From contig NZ_CP166195.1 of assembly GCF_045679545.1 (NCBI RefSeq), positions 1,054,001 to 1,118,000 of the forward strand: a stretch of DNA of 64,000 nt. The letters run 5' to 3'. Positions 17,680-26,463 of this stretch are shown in pieces. Source of the DNA: Enterovibrio sp045679545. Its GTDB lineage: Bacteria > Pseudomonadota > Gammaproteobacteria > Enterobacterales > Vibrionaceae. The notes under the pieces were generated by a model. The model did no database searches and was not told the DNA's origin. It saw nothing but the letters and a program-made list of their open reading frames with translations. How positions within the stretch are numbered: position 1 is the first letter of the stretch; each line of letters starts with the position of its first letter. The translations under genes were made by a program, and so were the position numbers.

Positions 17680-18957
17680 TTATGCTGACACTTTTTCTCC
17701 GTCGGGTTTCTTTTTGTCGGCATCCTTCGCTGCCTCTTTGTCTGCGTATGTGTCGTCATGACTTGATTGGTCGCTCAAGACTTCAACCACGCTAGCACGT
17801 GAAAGCTGACCTTGAAGTTGACCGTCTTGATCCAGCACAGGCAGTGGCAGTTCATGTTCAATGGTGTCTGGGATGACTTGCTCGATCAGGGCATCAGATT
17901 GAATGCCAGGAACGATTTCCAATACCTTGTCATCAATGGCATCGCTATGACGTGATGCATCGAATGATTCCAAACGCTCGCGACTCAGTGCGCCCTGATA
18001 ACCATCATCGTTCATGTAGTAACCGTGCTGCACTTTTGCCTGGCGCATTTGCGATAGCGCTTCGCCAATGGTGTCTGTGCTGATACGAAGGCTCTGCGGC
18101 TGCATAACGGTGTCAACGGTGAGTGCGCGGGCGCGATTTACGTCTTTGACGAATGCTTCAACATAGTCGTCGGCTGGGTTAAGTAAGATATCAACCGGGC
18201 GACCCTGCTGGATGAGCTTGCCGTCGCGTAAAATAGCAATGCGATCGCCCAAGCGAAGCGCTTCGTCCAAGTCATGGGTGATGAAAATAATGGTTTTCTG
18301 AAGCTTTTCCTGCAAACCAATGAGCTGATCTTGCATTTCACTGCGGATGAGTGGGTCAAGGGCAGAGAATGCTTCATCCATCAAAAGGATTTCTGCATCG
18401 GTACACAAGGCGCGAGCGAGGCCAACACGCTGTTGCTGTCCACCTGAAAGCTGTGACGGGTATTGCTGCTCGTAGCCCGCAAGCCCAACCGTGTCTAACC
18501 ACTCGGTGGCTTTTTTATCACGCTCGGCTTTGTCCACGCCTTGCACTTGCAGCCCGTATGCGACGTTTTGCAAAACCGTGCGGTGTGGCATCAAACCAAA
18601 ACGTTGAAACACCATAGACATTTTGTGGCGGCGGAAATGCTGCAGCCCTTTTTCGTCTAGTTTCATGACATCTTCGCCTTCAACGATGATTTGCCCTTCA
18701 GTCGGGTCAATCAAACGGTTGAAGTGGCGGATCAGCGTGGATTTCCCCGAGCCTGAAAGGCCCATGATCACGAAGATTTCTCCGCGTTCAATGTCTAAAT
18801 CAATTTGCTGCAAACCCACTGTGTGGCCAGTATCCGCCAATATGTCGTCTTTGGATTTTCCGGCTTTGACGTCGGGCAGGACTTTTTGCGGGTTTTTGCC
18901 GAATATCTTATAAAGACCTTTAATTTGGATCAGCGGTGTCGTGTTGGAATTACTCAT
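17680..18957 (-). CDS. proV: Glycine betaine/proline ABC importer, ATP-binding subunit ProV
   Basis: 425 residues. ABC domain with Walker A GLSGSGKST (about residue 72), signature QLSGGQQQRVGLARAL, Walker B ILLMDEAFSALDP and the switch His in FITHDLDEA, followed by a C-terminal regulatory region of CBS-like repeats (about 280-400) and a charged tail. The N-terminal extension IFGKNPQKVLPDVKAG is typical of ProV/OpuAA. It energises uptake of osmoprotectants such as glycine betaine; the CBS-type region is thought to sense ionic strength in related importers. The gene overlaps proW by 8 bases and is last in the operon. Confidence 0.95.
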   Translation of the reverse strand: MSNSNTTPLIQIKGLYKIFGKNPQKVLPDVKAGKSKDDILADTGHTVGLQQIDLDIERGEIFVIMGLSGSGKSTLIRHFNRLIDPTEGQIIVEGEDVMKLDEKGLQHFRRHKMSMVFQRFGLMPHRTVLQNVAYGLQVQGVDKAERDKKATEWLDTVGLAGYEQQYPSQLSGGQQQRVGLARALCTDAEILLMDEAFSALDPLIRSEMQDQLIGLQEKLQKTIIFITHDLDEALRLGDRIAILRDGKLIQQGRPVDILLNPADDYVEAFVKDVNRARALTVDTVMQPQSLRISTDTIGEALSQMRQAKVQHGYYMNDDGYQGALSRERLESFDASRHSDAIDDKVLEIVPGIQSDALIEQVIPDTIEHELPLPVLDQDGQLQGQLSRASVVEVLSDQSSHDDTYADKEAAKDADKKKPDGEKVSA

Positions 18958-19849
18958 GATGACCTCCGCTCAAATGTTGCTGAGTACGTTTTGCATAACT
19001 TTGTGATACTCGGTCAAAGATGATTGCCAAGGCAACGATCGCAAGACCATTGATTAAGCCAAGGGTAAAGTATTGGTTGGTAATAGACTTAAGTACCGGC
19101 TGGCCAAGACCTTTCACCCCAATCATTGAAGCGATCACGACCATAGCCAACGCCATCATAATGGTTTGGTTGATACCCGCCATGATGGTTGGCATTGCAA
19201 GGGGTAACTGCACGCCAAACAAGCGTTGCGTGGAACTTGCGCCATACGCGGTTGCCGCTTCCAGCACTTCTTTGTCCACGAGTCGAATACCAAGGTTTGT
19301 CAGGCGAATGACTGGCGGAATGGCGTAAATAACCACGGCAATGACCCCAGGGATTTTACCAATGCCAAGCAGCATCACGACCGGGATCAGATATACAAAT
19401 GCGGGCATGGTTTGCATTACGTCAAGTAGCGGTGTCACCAGAGATTGAATGCGGTTTGAGCGAGCCATAGCGATACCAATCGGTATCCCGAGACCAATGG
19501 CTAACATGGTACAAACTAGGATGATACTCATGGTTCGCATTGTATCTTCCCACATGCCAAAGTAACCAATGGCGAGAAAGACAAAGATAACACTGACCGC
19601 CAATTTCCATGATCGGCTGGCGAGGTAAGAGACACCGGCGAGAATCGCGATCATCAGCCACCATGGGGTGCCGAGCAATAGCTTTTCAAACCAGATAAGA
19701 AATTGAAGAAGGGGATCAAAAAAAGATTCGATGGTTTCGCCGTAGTTTCGTGAGAATTCGCGATAAGCGCCATCAAGGGTTTTTCGGATGGTTAGAAGGT
19801 CGGAGCGTTCCATCTCCGGGAATTCCGTTAACCAAGAATTATCTGCCAT
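18950..19849 (-). CDS. proW: Glycine betaine/proline ABC importer, permease ProW
   Basis: 299 residues. N-terminal region of about 50 residues precedes membrane helices typical of BPD_transp_1 permeases; the ATPase-contact loop is around EAATAYGASSTQRLFGVQLP, and the stretch TMLAIGLGIPIGIAMARS is characteristic of ProW/OpuAB. It forms the membrane channel of the importer with ProV. It overlaps proV by 8 bases and follows proX after a 198-base gap holding a strong hairpin, so proW and proV may be expressed less than proX. Confidence 0.95.
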   Translation of the reverse strand: MADNSWLTEFPEMERSDLLTIRKTLDGAYREFSRNYGETIESFFDPLLQFLIWFEKLLLGTPWWLMIAILAGVSYLASRSWKLAVSVIFVFLAIGYFGMWEDTMRTMSIILVCTMLAIGLGIPIGIAMARSNRIQSLVTPLLDVMQTMPAFVYLIPVVMLLGIGKIPGVIAVVIYAIPPVIRLTNLGIRLVDKEVLEAATAYGASSTQRLFGVQLPLAMPTIMAGINQTIMMALAMVVIASMIGVKGLGQPVLKSITNQYFTLGLINGLAIVALAIIFDRVSQSYAKRTQQHLSGGHHE

Positions 19850-19999
19850 AACAGTACAGCATCCTCTGCATAGTTGTTATTAGTAAAATATAGTGAATAT
19901 ACCCGCCACGAAAGCAGTCTCGACGTTTTCTGTGAGACTTATGTGATGCAAAACGGGAGAGGGCCTAAGCACTATATTTGCGTGTGGTGAATTTGCGTT

Positions 20000-20034
20000 T
20001 TTTGAAAACGGGCTGATTGTGAGCAGCCCGTTGG
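20000..20034 (-). terminator. Intercistronic hairpin between proX and proW
   Basis: AACGGGCTG (20007-20015) pairs with CAGCCCGTT (20024-20032) around an 8-base loop. On the minus strand it follows the proX stop codon and is trailed by TTTTC. It resembles a leaky terminator or 3'-end stabiliser that lets the binding protein be made in excess. Confidence 0.8.
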
Positions 20035-20047
20035 CAGAATGCGTGCT

Positions 20048-21040
20048 TTATAGTGCCGCTTTCACTTTTGCTGCAACCTCAGGGGTAACCCACTGCGTCC
20101 AGATGTCAGCATGACTTTGTAAGAAGTATTCGCCAGCAATCTCACCATCAGCCTGATTGTCTTCCATCCAAGCCAGCAGAGTGTTTAGATCATTGGTGGT
20201 GAACGAACGATTTGCAAGATAGCTCATAGCACCGGGTGCACGTTGAGCAAAGCTCTCAGTGACAACGGTATCTACCGCTGAAGGTGGGTACATGGTCACT
20301 TTTGGCTCAAGACACTGTTCACTGGTTGTACACGCTTTGAAGTGCTCTTCATCAATGCCTGATCCAAAGTCAACTTTAACCATTTCATACTTACCAAGAA
20401 CCGCTGTTGGTGCCCAGTAATAGCCAAACCAACCTTGACCGCGCTCATATGCTTTGGCGATAGAGCCCGCAAGACCGGCGCCTGAACCTGGATCAATCAA
20501 TTCAAAACCACTGTCTTCAAGTCCCAATGCGTTAAACAGGTTGCCTGATGAAATCTGGCAGTTCCAACCTGCAGGGCAGCCATAGAATGCGCCTTTCGTT
20601 GGATCTTCTGGGTGTTTGAAAAGTAGCGGATTGTTTTTCACACCTTGAATGGTTGCTAGGCTTGGGTCTTTGTCGACAAGAAACTTAGGTACCCAGAAGC
20701 CTTCTACGCCGCCTTCAGAGAGTGTGCTACCAGCAAAACGTAATCGGCCTTCTTCTACGCCTTTGTCCAAAGCTGCTTTTAGAGAGTTACTCCAGAATTC
20801 TGGCGCAATGTCAGGCTCGCCCTTTTCGATCATCGACGTACCCGTTGGCATGGTATCGCCAGGCACTAACTCTGCGTCGCAGTCATAGCCGTTTGCCAAA
20901 ATGAAACGGTCAATATTGGCGATGAGTGTTGCCGAGCTCCAGTTCATGTCTGCGATGGTGACCTTGCCACAGTCTGCGGCGAAGCTTGTCATTGGCATTG
21001 CTGAAAGCAGCAGGCATGACGTGGCTAAAAGTTTATTCAT
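20048..21040 (-). CDS. proX: Glycine betaine/proline ABC importer, periplasmic binding protein ProX
   Basis: 330 residues with a signal peptide (MNKLLATSCLLLSAMPMTSFA). The mature protein is an OpuAC-type binding protein: CGKVTIADMNWSSATLIANI at the start, several aromatic residues (W in WFGYYWAPTAV, PEFWSN) suited to caging a quaternary ammonium, and a CxxxxxC pair (CTTSEQC). It captures betaine-type osmolytes and passes them to ProW. It is first in the operon, so the order is X-W-V, reverse of the E. coli V-W-X order. DMSP could be an additional ligand, given the ddd genes in this window; that is inference. Confidence 0.93.
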   Translation of the reverse strand: MNKLLATSCLLLSAMPMTSFAADCGKVTIADMNWSSATLIANIDRFILANGYDCDAELVPGDTMPTGTSMIEKGEPDIAPEFWSNSLKAALDKGVEEGRLRFAGSTLSEGGVEGFWVPKFLVDKDPSLATIQGVKNNPLLFKHPEDPTKGAFYGCPAGWNCQISSGNLFNALGLEDSGFELIDPGSGAGLAGSIAKAYERGQGWFGYYWAPTAVLGKYEMVKVDFGSGIDEEHFKACTTSEQCLEPKVTMYPPSAVDTVVTESFAQRAPGAMSYLANRSFTTNDLNTLLAWMEDNQADGEIAGEYFLQSHADIWTQWVTPEVAAKVKAAL

Positions 21041-21213
21041 GGAAGTTCCCTCTCATATGAGCCGTGATAATCAATACAGCTCTAATCATTTACAGTTCCC
21101 GCGTACCATTACGAAAACCTATTATTTATGGTTTAACAGATTGAAAAATAGGTACGCATTAAAGTAATCATAACAAACACGCGTCACATTTTCTGCACAT
21201 ACATTACATTTCT

Positions 21214-21249
21214 AGCTCAAATTGATTCGTCCCCTAATCAATTTGAGCT
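21214..21249. repeat. Perfect 14-bp inverted repeat
   Basis: AGCTCAAATTGATT at 21214-21227 is the exact reverse complement of AATCAATTTGAGCT at 21236-21249, with an 8-base loop. There is no T-run on either side, so it is not an ordinary terminator. It could be an operator pair or an RNA structure. Confidence 0.85.
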
Positions 21250-21269
21250 GGAGGTTATAGGTTGGTTGG

Positions 21270-21301
21270 CACTTAAGTAATTGATTTTTATTACTTAAAT
21301 G
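21270..21301. repeat. Second inverted repeat, 12 bp with one mismatch
   Basis: CACTTAAGTAAT at 21270-21281 faces ATTACTTAAATG at 21290-21301 with an 8-base T-rich loop. It lies 20 bases from the previous hairpin, and the loop length is the same. Confidence 0.75.
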
Positions 21302-21459
21302 CCCTTTGGTGTAAATCGGTTGTTTTATTTGTAAGAATTCACATTCAGTTTGGAGAAAGACATACCGAAAACTGTGTTTAGGCGCTCAGTGGTGAAATTT
21401 GTGCGTTAGTTAGGCGCTCATACATGGAATCCGACTAAAACAAGGCTAACGGAGTCAAC

Positions 21460-22212
21460 ATGTCTCAGACCGTACTCGTATTAGAAGATAATGCCGACAT
21501 CGCCGAACTGGTATCACTGCACCTCAAAGTGATGGGCAATGATGTCGTGAAAGGAACGTCATTGAAGGAAGGGTTTCGCGTTCTCAACGAAAGAAAAATC
21601 GATGCAGTAATATTAGATCGCGGCCTTGATGATGGCGATGGCATGGCTTTGTGCCAACAACTTCGTCAGCAACACAATGGCGTGCCCATCTTGATTTTAA
21701 CGGCGATGGATTCTGAATCCGACATGGTGGAAGGCTTGGAATCGGGTGCTGATGATTATTTGGCAAAGCCATTTAGCGTGATTGAGTTTCAGGCCAGAGT
21801 GCGTGCCCTAATGCGTCGGGCTGGGGTGCACAATCAGTGGAATCAAATGCCCGCAGAAGCCGAAGAGGCGGATTGCGACGAACTGAGCGAGGGGTCTTTG
21901 CTGTTTAACCACCTTGAAATCTCACCTGAAACACACAGCGTGACCCTGGGCGGAAAAACCATTGACCTTACTCCCACGGAGTTTTCATTACTGTGCTGCC
22001 TCGCTAAACGTCCAGAGCGAGTGTTCAGTAAAGACGAGTTGTTAAGTCGGGTTTGGAATACGGACTACGATGGATACCGTCACACGGTTTGCTGTGCGGT
22101 GAATCGCTTACGAAGCAAATTGGAACGTGATCCAGACATGCCAAAATACATTCATACTGTTTGGGGAGTGGGGTATAAATTCCGAGAAGCCACGACCTTG
22201 CATCATCTATAA
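21460..22212 (+). CDS. OmpR/PhoB-family response regulator
   Basis: 250 residues. Receiver domain (1-120) with E9/D10, phospho-acceptor D53 in AVILDRGLDDGDG, T81-type residue in ILTAMD and K in LAKPFSV. The winged-helix DNA-binding domain (about 150-245) has LTPTEFSLLCCLAKRPERVFS and ends with HTVWGVGYKF. A linker of about 30 acidic residues between the domains is unusually long. The partner kinase starts 82 bases downstream. The adjacency to proX suggests, but does not show, a link to osmotic control. Confidence 0.92.
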   Translation: MSQTVLVLEDNADIAELVSLHLKVMGNDVVKGTSLKEGFRVLNERKIDAVILDRGLDDGDGMALCQQLRQQHNGVPILILTAMDSESDMVEGLESGADDYLAKPFSVIEFQARVRALMRRAGVHNQWNQMPAEAEEADCDELSEGSLLFNHLEISPETHSVTLGGKTIDLTPTEFSLLCCLAKRPERVFSKDELLSRVWNTDYDGYRHTVCCAVNRLRSKLERDPDMPKYIHTVWGVGYKFREATTLHHL

Positions 22213-22294
22213 CGCGTTGCTGGTTATTGGCTTGAGCCGTGGCGGATTTTTGGCCTTGCTCTGTAACAAGTGATCAATCGTATGGAGTGCGAAA

Positions 22295-23941
22295 TTGACG
22301 TTTAAACATCGTCTGTTGTTATTCACCATAGTGTGGTTTTTGTTCAGTGCAGCGCTGCTGACTGCATTGAGCGTGTCTGTGTGGAAAGAAAACGAATTCA
22401 GGGCAAAGCAGATCCTGCATAGTGAATTGGCGGTTCACATGAGAGACGACAACCCGTTGATGGTGGGAGATGACTATAGCACTGAAGCGTTATCCTCTAT
22501 TTTTCACACCTTGATGTTGTTGGGCCCCGATTTTGAAATCTATTTTCTCGACCCTGAGGGAAACATCACCACGTCAGGGCCACCCATTGAAGACGTGCAA
22601 AGGCGCAAGATCGATGTCGCACCCATTCAGCAATTTCTAGATAGCCAGCCTTACCCTATTTTAGGCGACGACCCTTTGTCGCATAGTGGCAAAAATGTGT
22701 TTTCGGCTGCGCAAATAGATGCGGGTGGCAAGGTTGCTGGCTACTTGTATGTGGTGATCGGGCGTTCTGAAAATGGCGCATTATTAGATTCCGAATCCTT
22801 GCTTCTCTATGCACCGGTTGTGTTTGCTGCGCTGGTGGCAATTTTGCTGTTTGCATTGTGTGTTTATCGCATGGTGTTTCGCCATATCATTACACCGGGA
22901 CGATTGATGGTGCACCAAATTGAGCAAGCGGCGAGTTCTGAATTTCGCGTTACCCCACCACTTAAGTTTTCAACTGCCGAGCTACAAGAGTTAGCGTCGC
23001 AATATCGTCGTATGATGGCCGTGATCCAACAGCAGTTTATCCAGCTTAGAATTCAAGAAGCACAGCGCCGTGAGCATCTTGTGCAGCTCAGTCACGATCT
23101 TAAAACGCCTTTGGCGAATGTACTGGGTTATCTCGAAACCTGGCGAATACAACATAATGAAGGTCGTGGCATGATTGATACGGCGTATCATAATGCGCAG
23201 CGACTACAGCGCCATCTGAAAGAACAACTTGATGCCGCGCGATCCCCCACCGCCAAGGTTGTGCTGTCGTATCAAGAAATTGATGTGAATGCTTTGCTAC
23301 AAGAGATCAAGCAGCGCTTTGCTTTGTCGGCAAAACATAAGCTGGTCGATATTGTGGTGAGCGCTGACATTCAAATCTCAGTGATTGCTGACGAACAACT
23401 GATTAACCGTGTCTTTGATAATTTGTTGGAAAACGCGATCCGTCATAGCCCGTCGCATTCAACCATTTTGATTGATGCTGCTAAAGCGAGTGCGCGCCGT
23501 GTAGGCTTTCGTATATCCAATAGCGTTGAAAAGGGCAGTGCATCTGGTTCGTTGGGGATGGGAACCAAGATCGTTGAAGCGATCTTAAGCCTTCATCAAA
23601 GTCAGCTTGAGCGTATTGAAGAAGATTTAACAGAGTCATTCAGTGTTTACTTTGAACTCTCGTCGATAGCGGATAAGACGAGCAGCCAAATTCGCGCCGT
23701 TCCCGACGTTTTTACTTCAGTTATAGATAGTGAAAACGAACCCCAAATGACCTCATCGTTGCCGACAGTGAATGGGGGCTTACGAGAGACTGCTGATGAA
23801 ACCCGAGCCATGCCAATGTTGATGACAGACGATCCGGCAAGCGCTGAGCCGTTGCCTTCATTTAGCGCATCAGACACTGGTCCATCTAGTGGCAGTAGTG
23901 ACGAGAAAAATGAGCAAGCAGATGAACGTGGACGAAAATAA
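22295..23941 (+). CDS. Sensor histidine kinase with long C-terminal tail
   Basis: 548 residues. Two membrane helices (about 7-28 and 170-192) enclose a periplasmic sensor. The HisKA box is HLVQLSHDLKTPLANVLGYLE with the phospho-acceptor His, and the N-box is NLLENAIRHSP. The usual G1 box DxGxG is not present: the sequence reads ISNSVEKGSASGSLGMGTKIV, so only the later glycine box is kept. About 90 extra residues after the catalytic domain are acidic, Ser/Pro-rich and probably disordered. The start is a TTG with GGAG seven bases upstream. Partner of the OmpR-type regulator upstream. Confidence 0.87.
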   Translation: MTFKHRLLLFTIVWFLFSAALLTALSVSVWKENEFRAKQILHSELAVHMRDDNPLMVGDDYSTEALSSIFHTLMLLGPDFEIYFLDPEGNITTSGPPIEDVQRRKIDVAPIQQFLDSQPYPILGDDPLSHSGKNVFSAAQIDAGGKVAGYLYVVIGRSENGALLDSESLLLYAPVVFAALVAILLFALCVYRMVFRHIITPGRLMVHQIEQAASSEFRVTPPLKFSTAELQELASQYRRMMAVIQQQFIQLRIQEAQRREHLVQLSHDLKTPLANVLGYLETWRIQHNEGRGMIDTAYHNAQRLQRHLKEQLDAARSPTAKVVLSYQEIDVNALLQEIKQRFALSAKHKLVDIVVSADIQISVIADEQLINRVFDNLLENAIRHSPSHSTILIDAAKASARRVGFRISNSVEKGSASGSLGMGTKIVEAILSLHQSQLERIEEDLTESFSVYFELSSIADKTSSQIRAVPDVFTSVIDSENEPQMTSSLPTVNGGLRETADETRAMPMLMTDDPASAEPLPSFSASDTGPSSGSSDEKNEQADERGRK

Positions 23942-23970
23942 AGCCAGCCAAATGCATCGCTTCTGCGCTT

Positions 23971-25002
23971 TTAAGTCAATCGTCTTGTTTTATTTGTTTT
24001 GGCAGTTGTGAGTTTTGCGGATCTGGGCTGAAGCAATATCAATACAAATATTCCCAACATCACCGCGCCCATGATAGAGAGCAGGCGCTTTCCATCTTCG
24101 ATGAACGCGCTGCCAGCATTTTGAGTAATGCCGTAATACACCAAGACCACAAATCCGGAATAGAGCAATTGAATCGTGCTGTAACTAGCATTTTTCTTCA
24201 TGGCATGAATGCCCATAAGGAGCGAGCAGGTCAATACAATGCCCATGTTCCCAATCAGATCGGTTTGCAAAACACTCATCACGAGCACAGGCAATGTGAA
24301 CAGGAAACCCGCCAAGGTAGCGAGAAAGCGCCTAACACCATAGCTATGGGCACTGATAGGATCGGGATCTTTAAGTATCAATGCAACGGTAATTGTGACA
24401 ATGGTGCTTTGCACCAGATTGAGGGCGATAGAACTGATCAAAACCAGCAAAATTATGCTGGCTTTCAGTACGATATGCCAGACTTCGGTGTGTTTAGGCT
24501 CAGAAGGCAATGGTGTTGGTGTTGGTGCTATCGGGTCGCCACCCGGAATAAGAAAATAGGCCAGATACGCAACAAATCCTGCGATGAAAATGTTCTCCAT
24601 TAACGCCAAAGGCACTTGCGTGACGTCTATCCCTTTTTGGCGGGAGAACACGGCGATCATCGCAGTTGAAACTACCAGGAGTGTCGCCAGTAGATCTTGT
24701 GGATTAATTCGACAGCGCAGCATGCACCAGTAGAAAACCACAAACAGCATGCAGTAATACACAATGGGATTGTCGAGAAGTAGGTTACTCAGGCTGGCCT
24801 GAAACCATGCCGTAATAAACAGCACTACAGCCATTAATATCACCATCAGCAATGGCGGCGGTTTGTGTGATGTTGTTAGAAACACCGCACATATTGCTGG
24901 GCCTAATAGCGGAATTTCCGTCCCAAACACGTGCTGCCAAAAAAGCAACAAGACGGGAAAGATCGCGACACGGATAATGGCGTTTCCGGGGCGTCTAAAC
25001 AT
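23971..25002 (-). CDS. DUF2955/FUSC-like membrane protein of an HlyD-linked exporter
   Basis: 343 residues with about ten membrane helices in two blocks separated by a proline-rich loop (GGDPIAPTPTPLPSEP), the layout of aromatic-acid-exporter-like FUSC and DUF2955 proteins. It starts with FRRPGNAIIRVAIFPVLLLF. The partner HlyD-type adaptor ends 15 bases upstream, as is typical of AaeA/AaeB-like pumps. The pair probably exports small aromatic acids or similar toxic compounds across the inner membrane and out through an outer-membrane channel. Substrate is inference. Confidence 0.85.
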   Translation of the reverse strand: MFRRPGNAIIRVAIFPVLLLFWQHVFGTEIPLLGPAICAVFLTTSHKPPPLLMVILMAVVLFITAWFQASLSNLLLDNPIVYYCMLFVVFYWCMLRCRINPQDLLATLLVVSTAMIAVFSRQKGIDVTQVPLALMENIFIAGFVAYLAYFLIPGGDPIAPTPTPLPSEPKHTEVWHIVLKASIILLVLISSIALNLVQSTIVTITVALILKDPDPISAHSYGVRRFLATLAGFLFTLPVLVMSVLQTDLIGNMGIVLTCSLLMGIHAMKKNASYSTIQLLYSGFVVLVYYGITQNAGSAFIEDGKRLLSIMGAVMLGIFVLILLQPRSAKLTTAKTNKTRRLT

Positions 25003-25017
25003 GATTAGGTCACACCA

Positions 25018-26145
25018 TTACGAGACATAGCTCAGGTAGCTCCAAATCCACGTCCACACATCAAGTAATGCTTCCCCAAAATCAGATTGCCGTGGATAAA
25101 AGCTCACGGTTGCAAGGCCGCCATATCGAAGATTGACGTCATCGGGTAAGTCAAAAAAGCGGATGTTGACGGGGAATCGCTGTGCACGCTGGATATCGGC
25201 TGGCGAATCAAATAAACCATTGTTTCCATCGATTTGAAGGCTGCCATTGCCACTGCTTCCCCAGCCAATCGAAGTGACTTCACCATGAAAAATCTCTCCA
25301 GGATAAGCATCGAAAACAATTTTCACTATGGTGCCTTTTTGGATATAGACCAGAGAATTTTCACGCACCATGGCAGTGAGCCAAAAATGGCGGTTATTGA
25401 TATAGGTCAGTAGAGGCTGCCCAGTCGCGGCATAATCACCGGCGGCAAGGTTGATGTTGGTGATCACACCTGCTGCTGGCGCATTGATGTCAGTATAAGA
25501 AAGATCGAGCAAGGCTTTGTCTAACCTGTTCAGTGCCGATTTAACTTGAGGGTTGTTCTCTCCTTTAGGCCCCAACGCTTCTTGTGCTCGGGCGAGTGCT
25601 GCGATGGCTTCGGCAAGGTTAGCTCTGGCAGTATTCAGTGCAGATAGGCTGTCATCAAGCGTCGCTTGGCTAACCACCCCCCGTCGTGCCAACGCAGTAT
25701 TGCGCTCCGCATGCTGTTTGGCATTAGCGAGCTTGACGCGAGCAGCAACTTCCGTGGCTTTGGCGGCATCAATGGCGGCAGAATCCGCATTGACCGATTG
25801 TGATGCTTGTTGAAGCGCTAAACGAGCCGATTCCACGTTCAATTGAAAGGGACGCTTTTCAATGGTCAGGAGTGGCTGCCCACGTTTGACCTCGGCATTG
25901 TTAACCACAGAAATGCTCGAAATGGGGCCGGATATTTGAGGGCTAATGCGAATGAGCTGTCCGTTAACTCTGCCATGGCTGGTCATGGGCGTCACACGGT
26001 CAGCCCATAGGGTGTAGATCCAAATGACCAATGCTGCTGCGATGAGATAATAAGTGAAACGGCGGGCGCTGTTCACAGAGGGCGACTGCTCCTTTGTATT
26101 CGCGTTCGTTTCTTCCTCAATGTTCGGCTTGCTGGCATCACTCAT
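25018..26145 (-). CDS. HlyD-family membrane-fusion (periplasmic adaptor) protein
   Basis: 375 residues from the ATG at 26145, chosen because AAGGA lies eight bases upstream; a frame extending to 26211 is possible but lacks such a site. One membrane helix (about 33-52) is followed by the biotinyl-lipoyl-like half-motif GQLIRISPQISGPISSISV, a long alpha-helical hairpin rich in Ala (about 105-205), and the second half AAGVITNINLAAGDYAATGQPL. This is the EmrA/AaeA class of adaptor. It bridges the DUF2955 permease to the outer membrane. First gene of the two-gene operon. Confidence 0.9.
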   Translation of the reverse strand: MSDASKPNIEEETNANTKEQSPSVNSARRFTYYLIAAALVIWIYTLWADRVTPMTSHGRVNGQLIRISPQISGPISSISVVNNAEVKRGQPLLTIEKRPFQLNVESARLALQQASQSVNADSAAIDAAKATEVAARVKLANAKQHAERNTALARRGVVSQATLDDSLSALNTARANLAEAIAALARAQEALGPKGENNPQVKSALNRLDKALLDLSYTDINAPAAGVITNINLAAGDYAATGQPLLTYINNRHFWLTAMVRENSLVYIQKGTIVKIVFDAYPGEIFHGEVTSIGWGSSGNGSLQIDGNNGLFDSPADIQRAQRFPVNIRFFDLPDDVNLRYGGLATVSFYPRQSDFGEALLDVWTWIWSYLSYVS

Positions 26146-26463
26146 GACATGTGTCCTTATTGCCATGACCATCTGAAGAATGGCCATTAGAAATGGATGA
26201 TGGCGATTCATCCACGGAAGGTAATTCTATGAGGAGTGAGAAGGAAAAGTTGTCCAAGTTAAGACACTTTGGTGTAAACAGTGTCATATCAGGCATATAG
26301 GGTACGGCGTGTGTTTTGGCGGGTTTGGATGTAGTGAGCAGAAAAAAGGAGCACCGTTCATTTGAACGCGGCTCCCCAGAAAACGATTCAACTATTTTGT
26401 TAGCTATTTTGACGGCATTTTTGACCGCAATATAGACCGTAATTTTGAAAAGCGGATTGCGCG
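26146..26463. promoter_or_regulatory. Intergenic region upstream of the HlyD/DUF2955 operon
   Basis: About 320 bases. The GACACT-N11-AGTGTC inverted repeat near 26258-26280 is a candidate operator for the pump operon. The left part of this region, read on the minus strand, is the pump promoter; the right part carries the terminator of the cassette upstream. No gene seen. Confidence 0.4.
26341..26375 (-). terminator. Terminator of the AMP-ligase/membrane flavoprotein/crotonase cassette
   Basis: GGAGCACCGTTC and GAACGCGGCTCC (26348-26375) pair with two mismatches around a 4-base loop. On the minus strand the stem is followed by TTTTTT. It lies about 90 bases after the crotonase stop. Confidence 0.85.

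Larger units (their letters stand above)
21041..21459. promoter_or_regulatory. Divergent regulatory region between proX and the OmpR-type regulator
   Basis: About 420 bases, A+T-rich, with no gene. It must hold the osmotically controlled proX promoter and that of the two-component pair. Two strong hairpins, listed next, lie side by side in its middle. Confidence 0.55.
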
